Assembly (NCBI GenBank): GCA_902496505.1 | Contig: CABVBB010000083.1 | Span: 1-7,834 of the forward strand | Source of the DNA: an uncultured Peptococcaceae bacterium | GTDB lineage: Bacteria; Bacillota; Peptococcia; Peptococcales; Peptococcaceae | Direction of reading: 5' to 3' | DNA length: 7,834 nt | In this document: piece after piece, positions 6,370 to 7,834 of the stretch | How positions within the stretch are numbered: the first letter of the stretch is position 1 | How the letters are laid out: the number at the start of each line of letters is the position of its first letter | The notes under the pieces: model-generated | Told to the model about the DNA's origin: nothing | What the model saw: the letters and a program-made list of their open reading frames with translations, nothing else | Database searches by the model: none | Program-made: the position numbers and the translations under genes

Positions 6370-6392
6370 GCCTTGCTCCAAACAGCACCAAA

Positions 6393-6428
6393 ACAAGCCG
6401 CCCATCCTCTCAAGGATCGACGGCTTGT
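6393..6428. terminator. Strong bipartite hairpin between the 179-aa gene and nfi
   Basis: ACAAGCCG (6393-6400) pairs perfectly with CGGCTTGT (6421-6428). Inside it ATCCT (6404-6408) pairs with AGGAT (6413-6417) around a four-base loop, with a 3/3 internal loop between. It starts 24 nt past the stop of the 179-aa gene, where a terminator would be expected, but on the plus strand CCTATAAT follows instead of a T run. On the minus strand TTTT follows, yet no minus-strand gene ends here. It may be a weak terminator, an mRNA-stabilising hairpin or a regulatory site overlapping the nfi promoter. Confidence 0.45.
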
Positions 6429-6430
6429 CC

Positions 6431-6436
6431 TATAAT
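6431..6436 (+). promoter_or_regulatory. Possible -10 box for nfi
   Basis: A perfect TATAAT lies just after the hairpin at 6393-6428 and 36 nt before the nfi ATG. No good -35 is found: the expected position falls inside the hairpin loop and reads TCTCAA. If real, nfi has its own transcript whose promoter overlaps the hairpin, suggesting factor-assisted or weak initiation. Read-through from lrgAB is the alternative. Confidence 0.35.
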
Positions 6437-6451
6437 ACCGCTATAGCATCT

Positions 6452-6472
6452 GAAAGGAGGTCTTCCTGACCT
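6452..6472 (+). promoter_or_regulatory. Shine-Dalgarno site of nfi enclosed in a small hairpin
   Basis: GAAAGGAGGT (6452-6461) is a near-perfect ribosome site but lies 11-12 nt from the ATG at 6473, longer than usual. AGGTC (6458-6462) is exactly complementary to GACCT (6468-6472), with loop TTCCT, so the 3' half of the site can fold into a 5-bp stem ending right at the start codon. The stem could lower translation or, if formed around a bound ribosome, change the effective spacing. Confidence 0.45.
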
Positions 6473-7177
6473 ATGCCTATAACGCCCGTGAAAATGTTCG
6501 GCACCTTGACCGAAGCGGACTGCATCAACATTCAGCAAACTCTGGCCGCTCAGATCCAGCAAAAAAACCGCCTTCCGTTGGCGGAAATGAAAACCATCGG
6601 CGGCGTCGATCTGGCCTACTGGCACAACGACGCGGCAGAATATGCGGTCTGCTGCATCGTCATCCTCGATATAGCGAGCGGCGCTATCTTGGAAACAGCT
6701 TACGCAGAAGGGCCGGTCACCTTTCCCTATATACCAGGCTGTCTGGCTTTTCGGGAGCTGCCGCTTGTCGTCGAAGCTGCTGAAAAATTACGTTTCCAGC
6801 CCGATGTCTACATGTTTGACGGCAACGGACTGCTGCATCCGCGGCATCTGGGCTTGGCTGCCCATGCATCCTTCTACTTGGATCGGCCTGCCTTGGGTGT
6901 CGCCAAGACTTACTTCAAAGTCGACGGCGCCGAGTTTATCATGCCGGAGAATAAAGCGCAGGCTTTTACCGATATTACGATCGGACACAGCGTATGGGGC
7001 CGTGCTGTCCGCACCCACCAAAATGTGAAGCCCATCTTTCTGTCTGTGGGCAATTATCTGGACCTGGATACCGCCACCAGCTTGACCTTGTCCCTGGTCG
7101 ATGACCGCAGTCATATCCCCCTGCCCACACGATACGCTGATCTGGAGACGCATAAAATGCGGGCCCTCTTGAAATAG
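6473..7177 (+). CDS. nfi: Endonuclease V (deoxyinosine 3' endonuclease)
   Basis: This Mg-dependent repair nuclease nicks the second phosphodiester bond 3' of deoxyinosine and other deaminated purines. At 234 aa it is close to E. coli Nfi (223 aa). Family motifs are intact: GGVDLAY (43-49, Asp46), the PYIPG wedge (85-89, Tyr86), the LAFRE segment with Glu95, FDGNG (115-119, Asp116), LHPRHLGLA (121-129), GVAK (142-145), VKPIFLSVGNYLDLDTA (185-201) and LPTRYAD near the C-terminus. Asp46, Glu95 and Asp116 match the metal-binding triad of the Thermotoga enzyme (Asp43, Glu89, Asp110) in order and near-exact spacing, so it should be active. FDGNG replaces the more usual FDGhG. The gene follows the lrgAB group on the same strand but is separated by a hairpin and ends at a bidirectional terminator. 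Confidence 0.96.
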   Translation: MPITPVKMFGTLTEADCINIQQTLAAQIQQKNRLPLAEMKTIGGVDLAYWHNDAAEYAVCCIVILDIASGAILETAYAEGPVTFPYIPGCLAFRELPLVVEAAEKLRFQPDVYMFDGNGLLHPRHLGLAAHASFYLDRPALGVAKTYFKVDGAEFIMPENKAQAFTDITIGHSVWGRAVRTHQNVKPIFLSVGNYLDLDTATSLTLSLVDDRSHIPLPTRYADLETHKMRALLK

Positions 7178-7191
7178 ACGCATCCCCCATG

Positions 7192-7224
7192 AAAAAACGC
7201 TCCGGCACTAGCTGGAGCGTTTTT
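7192..7224. terminator. Bidirectional terminator between nfi and the GyrI-like gene
   Basis: The run AAAAACGCTCC (7193-7203) and GGAGCGTTTTT (7214-7224) form a perfect inverted repeat. GGC/GCT extends it through a G-U pair in plus-strand RNA around the loop ACTA. T tracts flank the stem on both strands. It sits 15 nt past the nfi stop and 9 nt past the stop of the converging gene, so it ends transcription from both sides. The fold is slightly better in the plus direction. Confidence 0.92.
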
Positions 7225-7232
7225 CTCATATA

Positions 7233-7834
7233 CTAGAGCCGTTTCACCGGCAGACGGAGCAAAGTCTTGCACTTCTCCGGCGCTGTCTTGCGCGGGTCGG
7301 ATAAATAAAGCTCATGGTGGCGGCGCGGGCCGTAGTCTAAGGCCAATCCCTGTTCGCGGATGAATTGATACAGCCGCTCCATAGTGGCTGGCTCATCATC
7401 GTAGCTGCCCAGATGCAGACACTGGACGCACAGCCCCTCCTGCCAGGTGACCAAGCGCGCTTTGGCCGGGTCCAGGCCTTTCTTTCGCTGGACTTCCGCG
7501 CAGGCCTGGTCAAATACCGCTTCCGTGACGAATTCCGGCTGGCGGATGAAAGCCGTCCAGCTGAGCCGCTCCTTGTGTCCGTAATCCATGCCTGAATTGC
7601 CCGCCTGTTCCCATAGTCCCTCTAACGGCGGCACCACGAAATCATAATACCCCGCTGGGCACCAAGTACTGTTTTTGCTCATCTTGATGGTGTAGCTCAG
7701 CCCGTAGAGCAGACTGACGGCCTCCTGATAAGCGCCGTCGGCTGCATTGGGATCGCCTGTGCCGTCCACCATGATGCAGCAAAGCGGCGGCACGTCCAAC
7801 AGCACTGGTTCTTTATTGGCCTGATACAAGGCTT
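7233..7834 (-). CDS. GyrI-like small-molecule-binding protein (COG4832 type), 5' end outside window
   Basis: This cytoplasmic GyrI-like protein runs off the right edge. About 200 residues are visible, nearly the full family length of 200-215. Family features in order are LYQANKEPVLLDVPP, CIMVDGTGDPN, GLSYTIKM, GYYDFVVPPLEGLW, LSWTAFIRQPEFV, a second-half HLGSYDDEPATMERL, and HHELYLSDPRKTAPEKCKTL near the end. A TTG at 7829 would open the frame, but it corresponds to the conserved Leu of '(k)LY.p.k.P.liDVP' in relatives and the frame stays open to the edge, so the real start is probably 10-15 codons further upstream. Members of the wider group bind drugs or hydrolyse cyclopropanoid genotoxins, while many are uncharacterised. 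The ligand here is unknown. It converges on nfi and shares its terminator. Confidence 0.88.
   Translation of the reverse strand, partial: ALYQANKEPVLLDVPPLCCIMVDGTGDPNAADGAYQEAVSLLYGLSYTIKMSKNSTWCPAGYYDFVVPPLEGLWEQAGNSGMDYGHKERLSWTAFIRQPEFVTEAVFDQACAEVQRKKGLDPAKARLVTWQEGLCVQCLHLGSYDDEPATMERLYQFIREQGLALDYGPRRHHELYLSDPRKTAPEKCKTLLRLPVKRL

Noticed and set aside
5948..6469. Overlapping open frame of 173 codons in another frame of the 179-aa gene and beyond
   Set aside because: It has no upstream ribosome site, an unusual Arg/Pro/Ser-rich composition, and conflicts with the better-supported frame at 5830-6369.

Overview
The window looks like ordinary chromosome from a moderately GC-rich bacterium of the Firmicutes type. 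The support is strong AGGAGG-like ribosome binding sites, canonical sigma-A promoters, TTG starts, short intergenic gaps and stacked operons. A Negativicutes-like (Acidaminococcaceae/Veillonellaceae-type) host is my guess from overall style, not something the sequence proves. No phage, insertion sequence, CRISPR array, tRNA or rRNA was found.

Left half, read leftward: an AT-rich edge (1-205) and an intrinsic terminator (206-233) lie beyond a three-gene transport operon. In transcription order the operon is a LolD/MacB-type ABC ATPase (4433-3651), a secreted and C-terminally anchored protein with about four Ig-like CARDB/COG1361-type repeats (3629-1785), and a MacB/FtsX-type permease (1792-497). 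The genes are 21 nt apart and then overlap by 8 nt. Together they probably form a mechanotransmission-type ABC machine or an envelope exporter with its own extracytoplasmic subunit; the substrate cannot be told. A consensus promoter (TTGACA-17-TAGAAT, 4523-4495) drives it. Between the permease stop and the terminator is a 3' untranslated stretch of about 260 nt. It holds two related direct-repeat units, one with a 46-nt insert, plus a long-range inverted repeat. This is the most unusual part of the window.

Right half, read rightward from a divergent promoter (TTGATT-17-TATGAT, 4678-4706): lrgA and lrgB (8-nt overlap), a membrane pair known as holin-like or pyruvate/glycolate-type transporters, then after 27 nt an unrecognised 179-aa acidic protein. 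A strong hairpin (6393-6428) and a possible promoter separate these from nfi (endonuclease V, deaminated-base repair), whose Shine-Dalgarno sequence is partly enclosed in a small hairpin. A bidirectional terminator (7192-7224) divides nfi from a converging GyrI-like gene that runs off the right edge.

I found no convincing new defence or mobile system. The candidates worth following are the repeated 3' element, the three-part ABC operon and the lrgAB-linked unknown protein.
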